The notes: generated by a model not told the origin, from the sequence alone. Shown: positions 34,946 through 48,045, counted from the first letter of the stretch. The stretch: 64,000 nucleotides of DNA from Molossus alvarezi (GCA_037176705.1 CM073888.1:45948810-46012809), one strand, 5' to 3'. Made by a program: numbers and translations.

Positions 34946-36194
34946 CTCTTAAAAAAGAAGCCAAAGTGTCAAAATGTTGCCCATCATACTCCTTTCTTAT
35001 TCTTTGAACAAGCTAGCCCTTGTTGTATTTCCAATTATGATCTTAATCAACCGACCTGTTGCATATGTTTAGTCTGCATTTTTAACACAGCTAACCTAGA
35101 AAACATTCTTAAAAGTCATAAACGGGAGAACCTTGAGAATCCTGGAAGTTGCCGTCCTTGACCTGGTAGATATGGAGAGCCACCCACGTGAGATCTCGTG
35201 GGCCATTTGTCTCTCTCTCACCGGTTAGTGACTCCGCACTTCTCAGGCCTCAGATGTAGAGACCAGCCCCGGTGGAGGATATGAAAAATTCCGGGACACA
35301 GATCTGCACCCAAAGAAACAGAGGAATCGAGCTAAAAGGTCTCATTTGCTGGGCCCTCGGGTTCTGGTTTCACTTCTTTCCTTGTTCAGCAAACTCACTC
35401 CAAGTAGTTGTTCACTTTGGCAAATTCATTTGCAATCAAGCTTTCTTGAGCCTGCCCTGTCAAAGGTCCTTAAGTGTCCCCAGCTGGCTTCTCCGGTCCC
35501 TCTCGGCTTCTGACATCCATGAACGGCTTAGGCGCTGCTCTGCCTCTCAGACCCGCCCTCCACTTTCTTTCACTCTTGTCGAAAGTGCTGGGATTCTCCC
35601 TGTTCCCCGAGCGACATGGCCCAGGACTTCCTGCGGTGCTCTGCATCGGTGCCATCCCGTGCGGGAGCCGCCAGCCACGTGGAGCAACCTGAACGCTTAA
35701 AAAGCGATGAGTGCGGCTGAGAGACTGGATGTTTGGTTTTATTTTCTTTTGATTAATTTGAATTTAAATAGCTACAAGTGGCCAGTGACAACTGTCCTGG
35801 CTCGTGCAGTCATCTTTGGATCCGTTGTGTCTCTGTCTTCCCTTCATAGCTGTCCTTTTCACCTTTGTAGCACTTTATATCAACTCCGTTCTGAGTGTCA
35901 CTGGCCCCTGGAGGAGACCCTAATGTCCTTCAACTCAAGTCTTGCCACACGCTGCCTTTGGTGTTTTGCCTAATTCAATATAACAGAAATCAAGTATGCA
36001 AGCCAGTGTGCCTCGTCCTGGAGGAAGAGCAGAGATGTCCTCAAAGAGCTCACAGCATAGGAGGAACCAAGGTTTTCTTTGTGGCAGGAAGTAGACAGAT
36101 TTAGCAGTGACCCCGAAGAAGCCAAATGCAGACTGTCGTGAGGGTAGGGCCTAGAGATGGGAGGTACTGTGAAAAGTATGCTAGTGGTACTTCT

Positions 36195-36445
36195 TTTTTT
36201 TTTTTTTTAATCCTCATCCGAGGACATTTTTCCATTTTTTTGTTCAGATAGAGTGGGAGGGAAAGAGAGGAAGAGAGAGAGAAGCATCGATGTGAAAGGG
36301 ACACATCAAGCGACTGCCACCCGCACGACCCAACCAGGGCCGGGGACAAACTGCAACCGAGGTACATGCCCTTGGCGGGAACTGAACCCGGGTCTCTCAG
36401 GACCGCAGGCCGACGCTCTAACCGCTGAGCCAAACCGGCCAGGGC
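36195..36445 (-). mobile_element. VES SINE (GGGTGAGGAT-tail type)
   Basis: Full length on the - strand, with a perfect 16-bp duplication TGCTAGTGGTACTTCT at 36179-36194 and 36446-36461. Confidence 0.95.
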
Positions 36446-36551
36446 TGCTAGTGGTACTTCTAAAGGCATTCGTTAATTTGCAAACCATTTTAAAATGAAG
36501 TACTTTGTACAGTATAAAACTATTATCTCTGAAAATGTCACACTGGAGCCT

Positions 36552-36695
36552 CATAGTTCAGACGAACAGGTGTCACAGATTTATCAGGACAGTCCCAGTT
36601 TATGCCCATTGTTCAATGTAACTGAGAGCCGCACCTCTCCCACTCCCCGAAGTGTCCCATTTGGGGGACGATAAAGTCTGTGATCACCCTACCTT
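36552..36695. repeat. Ancient repeat fragment, family not assigned
   Basis: AGGACAGTCCCAGTTTATGCC, AAGTGTCCCATTTGGGGGACG and TGATCACCCTACC recall a mammal-wide repeat built around CCCGGGACAGTCCCGGTTTA and TGGTCACCCTAC. Name and orientation are uncertain. Confidence 0.4.
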
Positions 36696-38269
36696 CAGTG
36701 TGCCTAGTTTTCACACACTCCCTGCACCTCCCTTAATCCTGTGCATTTGTGTTCTTTGTCCACTTCCAGCTATTCTTTCTGGTCATTTTACTATCAGGTC
36801 TTTTCTCTGCTCGGGAACTGCCAAGGGCTCCGCCTTAGTGATTGAATAAATTATACATTATAAATTATAAATAGAATTATTTAGTGCTCTGTTTACCATT
36901 TTGAGATGTATCCATGTAAAACGTATACGTATGAGGCCGAGTGAGTAAACTTTCTAATTTATAAACAGGACAGAGAATTTCTCACCATCACTTTTACATG
37001 GAATTTCTCTGTCTCACATCAACTGCTTAAAATCTTTAATCTGCAACATCCAGTTTAGACACAACTCTTATGACTCCGAGTCAGAAGGGGGGACTGTCTC
37101 ACCCCTGGGACATGAGAACACACACTGTTAATGCCTTGCTTATAACTTGCTCTCCCTTTTCTCTTGTACTGATAATTTTTGAACATTTTTTTTATCTTTG
37201 TTTACCAGTTATATAAACTTTGAGAAAAGTTACCACATGTTTTGAATTTTCTTCGAAATCCAGGACAGTGGTATACAGTAGTTGCTTAACACACATACTT
37301 GTCGAATGAAGGGGGGAAAGTATGTGGCCACGCTACCTAGGTCATTCTGCAAGATGATTTCTTAAAACTGTAATTGGAAGCTTTTTAAAAAAAAGTATTT
37401 CCACTGTATTATGTCATTAATTACTGTACCCTGAGGAATTACTGCTGCTGCTAATCTCTTGGATCCAATACTTAGAGGCATAAATATAAGTGACATTAGC
37501 TCTGCTACTGTGTTCAACAAGATTACAAAAGAGAAAGTAGACTTAGAAGCAGATGTTGGAAAAATACCTTAAAAGATAACAAAATGTAGACTCTTTTCCT
37601 AGGGGTTAGTTCAGGGACACCGTCAAGGTGGAGCTACTGGTGTGGTATCGACAACGTGCCGGCATGTTGGACAACCGGAAAGAGTTGTGTCTATTTGGGG
37701 GAGCTTTCCTCCAAATTAAAAAGGACACCCACAATGTGTTCTGTGATTGATTTTTAAAAAGATCATTTAAAGAACAATACTTGCTGATCAGGATGGAAAA
37801 AACAGAGTTCGCATGCAAGGCAAACGTTGTATGTGATGTATTTCTCATTTTTTTTTAATCATCTTTCTGTGTATGTGGATCACTGTGAAGACCGAGTTCA
37901 GAAAATAAATTAATTTTCTTTTTCTTAATATCATACCAGTAGTTTTATCTCTTTTTGGGTTATGTTGACTTCTCTTAAATTGGTAATAGTCTAGATTCTC
38001 TATATGTTTAATTTAACCAGCTTGTGTGTCCGTGGTAAACAAAATGATTTAATAGAGTAAATTTAGAAAATAAATATTGCAACTATTTTCTAATAGACTA
38101 TACTTTAAATTTGAACATACCAATACATTTTTTGGAAAGAAAATCAATTTATACCTGGGCCAGTTTCTAATTCCACAGCGTGACTTTAGATCTTAAAGGG
38201 TGATAACAAAAGAATAAGCATTGGGTATGTTTACTTTTTCTTAGAATCTTACAACAAACTTACCAAAAT

Positions 38270-38297
38270 ACACACACACACACACACACACACACAC
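38270..38297 (+). repeat. (CA)14 microsatellite
   Basis: Pure CA repeat of about 28 bases. Confidence 0.95.
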
Positions 38298-38453
38298 TAC
38301 AACCTTAAAAAAATAGAAAATGGGTCTTTCTTTACCCATTTCTCTCCCTTCTTCCTACAATCAGCATCACCGCCACAAATACCAACAGGCTTAAATATTT
38401 TAAGTAATTTTACATTTTTTATATTACATAGGAATTGAGGAAAAACTAAAAAT

Positions 38454-38683
38454 GGCCCTGCTGATATGGCTCAGTTGGTTGAGCACTGTCCCATACACCG
38501 AAAGGTCGGCAGTTCCATTCCTGGTCAGGGAACATGCCCAGGTTGCAGGTTCAATCCCCGGTCCGGGCATGTCCAAAAGGCTACCAATCCATGTTTCTTT
38601 CTCACATTGATGTTTCTCTCTCCCTCTCCCTTCCTCTCTCTCTAAAACCAGTTAAGAAAAACTGTGACAATTAAAAAAAAACA
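38454..38683 (+). mobile_element. VES SINE, older copy
   Basis: The + strand head is diverged (CCCTGCTGATATGGCTCAG) and the B box is broken (CAGTTCCATTCC). The GGCATG and CT-rich body segments are recognisable. No clear target duplication was found. Confidence 0.82.
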
Positions 38684-39893
38684 CAATGAAATATGTCTGA
38701 AAGCATATTTAAAATACTGTTTTAAAACAACTCATTTGCTTGGTTGTATAAAGATGGAAGCCGGTTGTTAGAAATCTCTTGTACTCCAAACATTTAGAAA
38801 GTGGTGTCAAGGACTAGAAGCATGGGTCACTTGGAGGATGGCCACGTCCTCAACCAGGAGGAAAACAACAGGTCAGAGAAGAATGGTTTTAGAGTTCCAG
38901 GTGGAAATGACACACTCACATTCTTAGTTACGTGTGCATGATGTTCAGGAGAAGGAGACGGTGCTGAGCTGCAGGTAAACATGTAGGAGCCGTTGGGAGT
39001 AGAAATTGCAGCCATGGCTGTGAACCGAACATCTTATGAAAATGTGGGACAAGGAAAGTGACGCAGAAGGGAGTATGGGGATCCCCACACAGAAAGGAGA
39101 TAAAACAGGTGGTCAGGTGCTAGTAATGGTACGTGGACCAGTGGTCACCACTGCATCCCCCCCCCCCACCGCGTTGTCCCACCGTACAAAGAACCTACGC
39201 AGGGTTCCCCTGGCCTCTCCTCCCCCATGCTCAGCTCCTGAGAATTGGCCTGGTTGTTACTTCTCCACTAGCTCACTAGACGGAGCTGAGGGAGGCACGC
39301 CATGGACAGCAGTGAACCCTACATCCTGGCCATGCTATCAGCACTCAAGGAGCACAGGGAAATGAAACCAAGGAGAGTCCTTCTGGGGCCAGATCATTAA
39401 CTCATATTGAGTGACATCCCGTTTCCCATCTGAAAAAGTTAAAGTTTTATTGGGCAGTTGCCTTACAGAAGGGAGCATTTCTGGTTTCCTAAAACTGTTT
39501 AGCAAAATAGGACCCAGTTGCAAGACCTGTTCCCAGCACCTGACTGCACCGTCCTTTCTGGGGAACAAAGCGAACATCTGTAATGAAGAGTGAAATGTCC
39601 CTGGTGTGTGTAAACTGACGACCTTGATTTCAAGGATCATTAGATTTCAAAGCCAGACCAAAAAAAATCAAGGTGATACTCATTGCATGGATCAAATGAT
39701 GAGAAACGGAGTTGTAATTTGGAATTCATTCACAAGAAAAAGTCTGAAAGGTTTTTACGTGAATAAATGAGACTGTCAGAGTCAGGAACTCCAGGCTCTG
39801 TGCCCAGCTCATCCACGCCGACGTGCTGGAGGACTTGGTCTTCAGGCCACTCTGGTTGCCTCCTCCACATCAAACAGAAGAGGTGAAGTTTTT

Positions 39894-40130
39894 TTTTTTT
39901 TAATCCTCACCTGAGGAAATTTTTCCGTTTTTTTATTCAGATAGAGTAGGAGGGAGGGAGAGAGAGAAACATTGACCTGAAAGGGACACATCGAGTGGCT
40001 GCCACCCACACGACCTAACCAGGGCCAGGGACAAACTGCAACCGAGGTACGTGCCCTTAGCGGGAACCGAACCCGGGTCTCTCAGGACCACAGGCCGATG
40101 CTCTAACCGCTGAGCCAAACTGGCCAGGGC
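39894..40130 (-). mobile_element. VES SINE (GGGTGAGGAT-tail type)
   Basis: Full length on the - strand. The duplication GGTGAAGTTTTT lies at 39882-39893 and 40136-40147, with five extra bases (AAAAC) before the second copy. Confidence 0.92.
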
Positions 40131-40657
40131 AAAACGGTGAAGTTTTTAAAGTCTTGAAAGGGTGTGGTGTCTCTAGGTAAGCTGGCTGGTCTCTGGATCT
40201 GTACGTGTACCCGATTTTGGCTAAGCAGTCATGGTAATCAAACAAAAATGTGCCACTCTCTAAAGCTGATCACAGAACAAAACTTGAACATCTCCAGATG
40301 GAAACAGGGATCAGCAAATCCGTGGAAGGAAAGAAACATTGTTTCCTGAGCCGTGGCCCTGCCCTCTTAGAATAGTTCCATGAATATTGTGCAGGCGCAG
40401 TAAACATTTATGACCATATTTAGGTCCAAGCAGCATGTGCGATTTGTGCTGGTAGTTGATGATGAGTACCACAAATAGGAATCCTTTATATCTACGTGTC
40501 CATGGTAACTAACCAGGCCCATTTCCATCATGCTTATTAACTTTCAGCCTCCTGCCCATGCTTAGGCATTGTGGGCTCCAGGAGTCTTAATTCATAAAAC
40601 ACCCCAGAGACGTGGGCAAGTGCTTGTCAGGAGAGCAAACTTAAAGCAAGGGATTCT

Positions 40658-40936
40658 TTTTTTTTTTTTAATCCTTACCTGAGGATATTTTTCCATTTAT
40701 CTTTAGATAGAGTGTGAAAGGGGGAGGGAGGGAGAGAAGGAGGAAAGGGGGAGGAGAGAGAAAGAGAGAGAAACATCGATGTGAGAGAGGCATATCGATC
40801 AGTTGTCCCCCACACAACCCCAACCAGGGCTGGAGACGATCTGCAACCAAGGCACATGCCCTTGACCAGAACAGAACCTGAGACTCTCTGGTCCTTGGGC
40901 CGATGCTCTGACCACTGAGCAAACCAGCCAAGGCAC
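40658..40936 (-). mobile_element. VES SINE, intermediate type, long GA-rich body
   Basis: The - strand copy has a 75-base GA-rich (CT in sense) expansion at about 40710-40775 and a diverged head. Flanks GCAAGGGATTCTTT and ACAAGGGTGAACTTT are only weakly alike, so it is older. Confidence 0.85.
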
Positions 40937-41377
40937 AAGGGTGAACTTTTTATGCTATATGTTTGAAAGGTAGAAATTGAAACACTTCATAATAATTAAA
41001 TGTATAGGCATGGAAAATATAGCTGCTGCTTTCAAGAATTGTTATATTTAAATCTAAGTTAGTCCTCAGACTTTCTGACATTTTCCTATTTAAATAGAAT
41101 ACACCAGCGTGACATTTCCATCTCTCCACTGTCAGGATGGGAAGGCAGTTGTTCTAAGCATCTGTGTTCCCATCTATTTTCCACTAATAGTCAAGCTATA
41201 GTTCCTGGCTAAAATGATGGAGAATCAAATTTGCAAACTCTAGGGATCATACCAAATATATCATTTCTATGTGTCCAGAGTTGGTGGGCCTGTATGTTGG
41301 AGAGGAAACAGTTCACAAACATAGGAAAAAGAATGGAAACTGAGAATTAGCCCTACGGAGACATCTGTTTGTTCACT

Positions 41378-41810
41378 CAGCTAACACGTGTCACATCCAC
41401 GCTAACGCCGGGCAGTGTGTCAGATATGGGAGATATGCTGGCGAGCAGGTCAAGGCCCCTGCTCTCGTCGATCTTACAGTCTAGAGAGGAATTTGAGCAA
41501 TAGCCTCGTTACTGAAAAATAAAGATGGCCATTTCCAACAGTGATAAGAGTTGTGAATTAAAATAAACCAAGTTAGTGTGATATAGAGACCTGGAGTGGG
41601 AGAAGTGCTTTACATCGGACAGTCTGGGTGGGCTTCATGGAGGAGGTGCTGTGTGAACTTAGAGCTCCAGATGACAAGAAGGTAGATCTGTTGGCTGGCA
41701 TTAACAGCAGATGGGAGGAAGGAGTTAAGAGGAGCTAACTGAGCATTCAATTTCATTTTTCTTATCCCCTGGGTTAGGAAAAATGTGACTGGGTAGAACC
41801 CCAAGGATAT
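41378..41810 (-). repeat. LINE-2 3' end fragment
   Basis: The + strand reads CAGGTCAAGGCCCCTGCTCTC, GATCTTACAGTCTAGAG, AGTGATAAGAGTTGTGA and GGGCTTCATGGAGGAGGTG, the reverse-complement order of the L2 3' region. Confidence 0.7.
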
Positions 41811-44701
41811 GTTTCAAGTATCATAAGAGGCAGGTAAAAGGTAAAAGAATTCCTTATATCTGTTCTTCTTGGGATACCTATATGACTGCAAGCTTCAAAG
41901 TGAAATAAAATAAATACTGCCTCTGCCATCTCAGGCCACCTTACATTCTTCAGCACAGATTTAAGAAAACCATTGAAGTAGTCATTAATAAAAATAGTCG
42001 TTCTTTTTAACAGTGCCAACCTAGAAAATAATAACTGCACTTAGCTGAGAGGTAGCCAACTTGTATCAACACTACTTGGCACGGTGCCCTCTTGACCCAT
42101 TGGAGTCATATTGTTTGTGTTGCTGCGCTCCCTGCAGAAATGAAAAGAGGGAGAGTGTGTGTAGGCAGCGGGGGAAGAGAAATCAGTTCTGGTTTTCTGG
42201 TTTCTAAACACTGCAGAACAATACAGTAGAGAACAGAATTTGTGAAGAAAGGTGGGAAGAGATGCATGTGTCTCCTTAGTTGTGGGTTGAATTACTGGTT
42301 CATGTAACAAAACGATGTCGACACGGCGAATTGAGGACCCGCCCTTGGTAACCGGTGCTCCTGGATGTAGTTGACGGCGCAAAGGAGGTAGCAGCAGCCA
42401 CTTGTCTTGCTGTTTTGATGAGCCGAAGTCTAGCGCACTGAGGCCCTGAGCTCTGTTTGCTCTGCTGAGAACCTCTTTGGTTTTGGACACAAAGGCGGCA
42501 TGCAAACCCAGAGACCTTGTCAGGGAGGGGAACCTCTTGGAACTCAATCTGTCACCGGGAGAGCCAAGTCCTCTGAGCGAGAGGACTCGGAATTGGCTGG
42601 CCCACCCTCCCTAAGCGAGCATTTATTTTGTTTAAGCCACAGAACTAATTATTGCGAAAGGACATGAAGGAAAGAAAAAACCCAAACCCTATCCTCTTGA
42701 CACTGACAGACCCGCTGGACTGAGCACACAGGACTCAAGAACAGCCACCCTGCCAAGGTCAGCTGTGTAAAAGTTGAGGCTGGGTTTGTGGGTGACGCAG
42801 GAGCGAGTGATTAGTCAGGACGCACGGCTGCCCCAGGAGAAGAACGCCGGGTGACGTTTAGAAGGGAGTCAGGAAAAGACTTGAGTTAACGTCCATAAAG
42901 CTTGTCACCTAAACAAGCGGAGGCACCTGGAGGGCAAGGATGTGGCTTCTGTTCCTTACACATTTCCTGAAGTCCCTTGTTACTCCGCAGCAGTCTTTAC
43001 CGAGAGCCTGAATGAGTGGACATGGGCACCGTTTCTCTAAATTGATCCAGGCTGGCCTTCCACGCCGCCACCCGCAGGCCGCAGCACAGAATGCAAACAG
43101 ATGTCACAGGCACCTGTAGACCGGTCCCTTTTGTTTTCCAATGTCGACTCCCCTTTGAGCTCTCTCTCCTTCCAACATGGCTCACAAAAGAACCTCTCCT
43201 TCTGAGAGGGAACCCAACACCCGGTAACCTTGTGCCCGGCCTCCCTGAAAGGGGAGACCTGTTGAATGCCACTGGAAATGTAAGGCTCTCGTGTGACAGT
43301 CAGGTCTCAGGAGAAAACGAGTGGTTAAAGTGCTAAGTTCTTTGAGTCCGAAGCCTTTTTCACTCGCGGCGCAGATAAGTGCCTGATCTCGCAGTATCTG
43401 GTTTCCGACTTTGTTCTGGCTTCATTTCTTTCTTTCTTTTTTTTTTTTTTTCCAAAATGCCATTTTCATTTGTTGTTAGAGTTCAGAACATGTCGAAGAG
43501 CTTCTCTGAGTGGTAGGTGGTTTTGCAGAGCACACGGAGAATGAAAACTCAATATCATCCTGGAGGCGGTCCGCTCCCATCGGGGGGAGTCGGGTTACTT
43601 TCCAGTCTATCCGAACGGGAAACAGGAAAGGGAGAACTGAGGCCATGCGGCACCTCCTTCGGGCCCAGAGCACCGTTTACCTTGAATATGGAGAAAAATT
43701 GAAGCAGAGTTTCTTTGCTATTTTCTCCGTGGTTCTTGTCCAATTCCGTACGTCTTAAATGACGGCTTAGGGAATGGAGATACGGCAGGAAAGCCCAGGT
43801 GGTATCACTCAGTCTTGCTGGTTCTCACATAACTTTTCCGCCTAAACCCGCATCAGGGTCCATGGGGATGCTAGCATCGATTCTAATAAGTTTCAACTAG
43901 GTGATTAATGGTTTTCATTGGTTGTTCTTGATATAATAATGGAATTGTGGTGTTTTGAGATTGAAAAGTCAATTAAGAATTTGTGCCCAAACCCAAAAAA
44001 TAGACACTATCGTATTAAAAAACACCAGCGCTGCCCCAAACCACCAGCATAACGTGAACAAATGAGGCTAATCGATGACCATTGACTTCCTGTAACAGAT
44101 TTGAAGAGACAGGCATTAGTCAGCTGCTGTACTTCCTTCATCAAGGAGGCAGAAGCCTTTGCAGAACACTCGGCTGATGGAATGGTTAGCTGGAAGGAGT
44201 CTGGGCACCGTGTCTTAGGGCCCTGCTCATTCAACTCAATACCAGGCCGACTGATTTCATTTTTGTGTGACATTCCCTGGGCCAATTTAGTTTGGAATAT
44301 ATATATATAAAATTTGAAATAGGGTACTGTGACCACTATCATCAGGTACATACATAAGTTAAAGCAAGACAGGAGAAGGGATATGGCGGGTCACAGAGCA
44401 GCTCAGAAAGATGATCAGGGTGAGCAGGAAGTGAAACGCAGTGGGTGTGTTTCAGGGCTCCAACGAGAGCTCCGCTCTTCAAGTTCCACCTTATAAGTTG
44501 ATGGGTCCCCAGGTCTGATCGGACACCATGGTCTGTACTCCCCTCTGCTCTCCGCTGAGGCTGTCAGGGAGAAGCCAGGGAGGGTGCTGTCAGTAGATCA
44601 TAGTAAACTACCTTCATTGTCCAGTTCCTCCCCACAGAGGGATTAGACCTTGCTGCTTCTCTTTATGTATTTAAGAAAGAATGGTCAAGAAATATAGTTG
44701 C

Positions 44702-44917
44702 TACCCGGCCAGCGTGGCTCAGTGCTTGAACATCGACCATGCACCAAGAAGTCGCTGGTTCTATGCCTGGTCAGAGCACATGCCCAGGTTGTGGGCCCGA
44801 TCCCTAGTGGGGGCATGTGGGAGGTGGCCAGTGGACGTTCTCCCTAATCGATGTTTCTATCTCTCCCTCCCCCTTCCTCTCTCTCTCAAATCAATAAAGA
44901 AAACATTTTAAAAAGAA
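44702..44917 (+). mobile_element. VES SINE (AATCAATAAAG-tail type)
   Basis: Full length on the + strand. The duplication is AAGAAATATAGTTGC (44687-44701) against AAGAAATACAGTTGC (44918-44932). The B box is damaged (TGGTTCTATGCC). Confidence 0.92.
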
Positions 44918-45028
44918 AAGAAATACAGTTGCCATTTTATTCTGGTTTATACTATTTGAGCATCATTTCTCAATGCAGGTAATATAAACGGGGCAGCTAA
45001 ACACAGTCCTGCTTAATATTTATAATCA

Positions 45029-45240
45029 ATACTTATTAAATGCCTGCAAAGTAGCAGGAAGTTTTCTAGAGACCTCAGAATTAACCTTCAAAGCCTACTT
45101 GATTGACATAATTTTATAAATGGAGAATTCATGTCTCAAAAACTTTAAGTACCTTGCACAGATGCACAGAGGGTGATAAATAAAAGTAATAAAACTGAGT
45201 CTGGAACCCAGGTTTGTCATTACTCCAAAACCCATAGTTT
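45029..45240 (-). repeat. MIR SINE fragment
   Basis: ATACTTATTAAATGCCTGC, TTTTATAAATGGAGAATTCA, AAGTACCTTGCACAGATGC and CTGGAACCCAGGTTTGTC are MIR core blocks in reverse complement. Confidence 0.75.
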
Positions 45241-45521
45241 TTGTGTACCATGAGGTCAATCCAATTAGAAAGGTTATGGAAACCTTAGTTTTTCAGTCCT
45301 TTTGACACTTGGCTTTAGGATTAAAAGCATGCTTTACAAAAATGTAGTGTTCAATATTTTAGTAATATTTAATACATATTTATTATGCACTTAGCAGAAT
45401 AGATTTGTAAGTAAATAAAATGCAATTTTTAGCTTTAAGAACTTACAGTCTAAGGGTAAATATACATAACACAAAACTTCTTTTTGTTTTGAACCCCAAT
45501 TGTAAACATTATCTTGCTTTA

Positions 45522-45770
45522 ATTTTTGTTGTTGTTGTTAATTCTTACACGAAAATATTTTTCTATTGAATTTCATGAGTGGAAAAGAGGGAGGGAGAGA
45601 GAGAAACATCAATGTGAGAGAGACACATTGATTGGTTGTCTCCCGCACGAACCCGAGCGGGGCTGGGGATTGAACCTGCAACCCAGGCATGTGCCCTTGA
45701 CCAGAATCGAACCCACAACCCTTTGGTCCGAGGGCCAACGCTCTAACCACTGAGCAAAACCAGCCAGGGG
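45522..45770 (-). mobile_element. VES SINE, intermediate type
   Basis: The - strand copy has a GTT-repeat tail and a second internal AACCTGCAACCCAGG segment. A perfect duplication ATCTTGCTTTA lies at 45511-45521 and 45771-45781. Confidence 0.93.
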
Positions 45771-45879
45771 ATCTTGCTTTAGTATTTAATCCTTATGAGC
45801 TTTATACAGTAGGCATTTTATAAATATTTTGCCAAAGTGTAAATCATAAATCATGAGGCTTTTTATTCCAACTAGACAA

Positions 45880-46262
45880 AAAAAGGCTTTATGAAGAAGA
45901 TGAATGGCACTTTTGCTGAGCCCTACGGGATGAATAGGATTTTAATAGGATAGCAGGAAGGGGAAGATCCTGGAGAGAGCCTGTCATGCTGTGTGAAAAG
46001 TAGGAACAAATCAATGAGGCAGGGAAGTGTGGGGCGTGTTCCCGAGACAGCACCTAGCTTGGGTTGCATAGTGTAGATTCGGGCCATAGCCTGGGGAAGA
46101 GGAGGATGTGGACCAGGACCTGAGCAGTGATTCCAGGGCTGAGGCCATGCGTAGCATGCCTGAGGAGACTGGGCACCGTAGGAAATGGGAAGCTATGAAA
46201 GATTTCTGAGTAAGAGAAAGACTGATCAGATCTGATTTGACTTATAAAAAATGTAGGCTCAC
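45880..46262 (-). repeat. LINE-2 3' end fragment
   Basis: AGGCTTTATGAAGAAGATGA, GGGATGAATAGGATTTTAAT, GAAATGGGAAGCTATGAAAG and GACTGATCAGATCTGATTTG are, in order, the reverse complement of L2 blocks. The match stops abruptly near 46262. Confidence 0.7.
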
Positions 46263-46640
46263 TCAGAAGCCTGCACCACTAGCCGTAGACGTTCTCACGA
46301 CAGATGCAGCAGTCACATACCGCATAGCAATATTCGATCAACAAGGGACCTTATATTCGACAGTTCCATATGATTATAATGGAGCTTCATTTCCTGTAAG
46401 AAATGGGAGGTATGTGGTCCAAGAGGAATTATTTTTTTCTGATGGGAGCAGTATCTGTGGGGCAATAGATTGACTGTCACTCACAGCACCTCGATTTTGA
46501 GTGTACGAGTTACATCCCAGTCCATCAGCTACTGGCCTGTTTGAGCACCGAGGAGCCTGACCCCCAGCGCTGCATAGTCAGAGGGAGCTACGCCCCCCAG
46601 GTCTAGCTTGATGGTCTTCAGAGTACGCTGCTGTCAATTC
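46262..46640 (+). other. Unrecognised CpG-retaining segment with an open frame
   Basis: Directly after the L2 fragment comes about 380 bp with roughly a dozen CpG, unusual for this AT-rich intron. A + strand frame at 46237-46473 (78 codons, the first dozen from L2) is open through this segment and reads with a plausible amino-acid mix (for example TYRIAIFDQQGT and NGRYVVQEELFF). I recognise no family, no start context and no poly-A or duplication. It could be a decayed coding insert, an unfamiliar transposon, or chance. Confidence 0.3.
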
Positions 46641-47394
46641 TTTGTCAAGGACCTAAGATCCTGTACAGGGACACAGGTCCACAGGAGTTACCTTGACAAA
46701 TAATAGGTGTCACTGCTGCTTTAGTAAAAGCTTTTTGTGGTAGTGTGGTGCCAGCCTGCACCTGTGCTTTGGAAATATTTTCAGGTCAGAATAATGTCAA
46801 GCACAGATGAGTTGTATTTCTTCTACCCATTCAGTGCCAGAGAGAGCCCTTTGTGCCAGACAAGGTCAGTGGAAACAAAATCAAACTTCCAAAGTCAAAT
46901 TATTCAGCCCTCAGTTCTATAACCTTTCCATGTTAAACACCCTTTTAAAAAATGAATACAACAAAGTTCCTTAATCTGACTATTGCTCCAACATGCGAGA
47001 GCCAACACCACGTTGCCGTGGCAATCCCGTATTCCTCCCTCTCTCCGTCTTGATTTCCTATTCCCACTGATCTCAGGCCACCCTCGCTCCCTCCTGGCAG
47101 TCATGACTGGTGATCTGCACCTTACCCACCCAGTTTTTCAATATTTCCAATCACTCCAGCCCACATCCCTGTTCCTGGAGCAACTTTGACAACCTCAGTG
47201 TTCTGTTTCTGACCCTGTCAGAAGGAAAGCAAGGTATGGGCTTGTGGGATAGTGTTTACAATGTCTACAGGGGTGCACAGTAATGTCCTGGGCCTTCACA
47301 TTCACTCACACGCACTCACTGACCCACCCAGAACAACCTCCAGTCCTGCGAGCTCCGTTAATCCTAAGTGCCCTGTACACCCGTGCCCTTTTTC

Positions 47395-47658
47395 CTTCAT
47401 ACTGTATTTCCACTGTACCTTTTCAATGATTAGATACACAAACACTTACCATTATGTTTCAGTTGCCTATAATATGCAATAAATCAACATGCTGTATAGG
47501 TTTGTAGCCTGGGAGCAATAGGCTGTACCATATAGCCTAGGTGTGTGGTGGGCTGTACTGTCTCGGTTTGTGTAAGTGCACTCTGGGGTGTTGGTATAGT
47601 GATGAAGTAGCCTACAATGCATTTCTCAGTCTTTCCACCATTAAACAATGCATGACTG
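47395..47658 (-). mobile_element. Tigger-like DNA transposon relic
   Basis: AGGTTTGTAGCCTGGGAGCA, ATAGCCTAGGTGTGTGGTGG, GTTTGTGTAAGTGCACTCTG and the end GCATGACTG match a common non-autonomous DNA transposon of mammals whose ends read CAGTCATGC. I believe it is Tc1/mariner (Tigger) related. The left end is lost; strand is nominal. Confidence 0.55.
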
Positions 47659-47929
47659 TATTCGCAACAATAATTTTCTTCTTTAAAACATCAGCTTTAA
47701 AAATAGGTATTTATAATACAGTTAATTAGCACTTTATAAGATGATTTTTATACTTTCTTAATACTCGGAGCTGCTAATCATCACGTGCCTCGATTAACTT
47801 GACAGCGAAAAGATTTACTTCTGTCTAGCAATCTAGTTTAAGTATTAGCAGCCTGAGAATGCTCCCTTTAATGACATGAACTTGTATAGAAATTGTACCG
47901 CTAGCTCAATGCATGAGTCTACTGTCTCA

Positions 47930-48045
47930 AACAGATGTTGACTCCTGGAGGGTGTGGATCCCACTTTGCTGTCTTTACTATCTCCCGCAGCCCTGGAGGA
48001 AGTGTTACTCAATGAATGCTTGCTGAGCAATGAATAATTGAATGG
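47930..48045 (+). repeat. LINE-2 3' terminus
   Basis: TCCTGGAGGGTGTGGATCCC, TATCTCCCGCAGCCCTGG and CTCAATGAATGCTTGCTGAG match the L2 terminal segment. Confidence 0.65.

Noticed and set aside
34181..36461. Regularly spaced near-identical repeats that might suggest an array
   Set aside because: Copies are dispersed SINEs in both orientations with separate target duplications; nothing resembles a CRISPR array, and the genome is eukaryotic.
42041..42547. Longest intronic frame (168 codons, - strand)
   Set aside because: No domain, no recognisable homology and no splice or regulatory context; not called as a gene, only reported as a CpG-rich curiosity.
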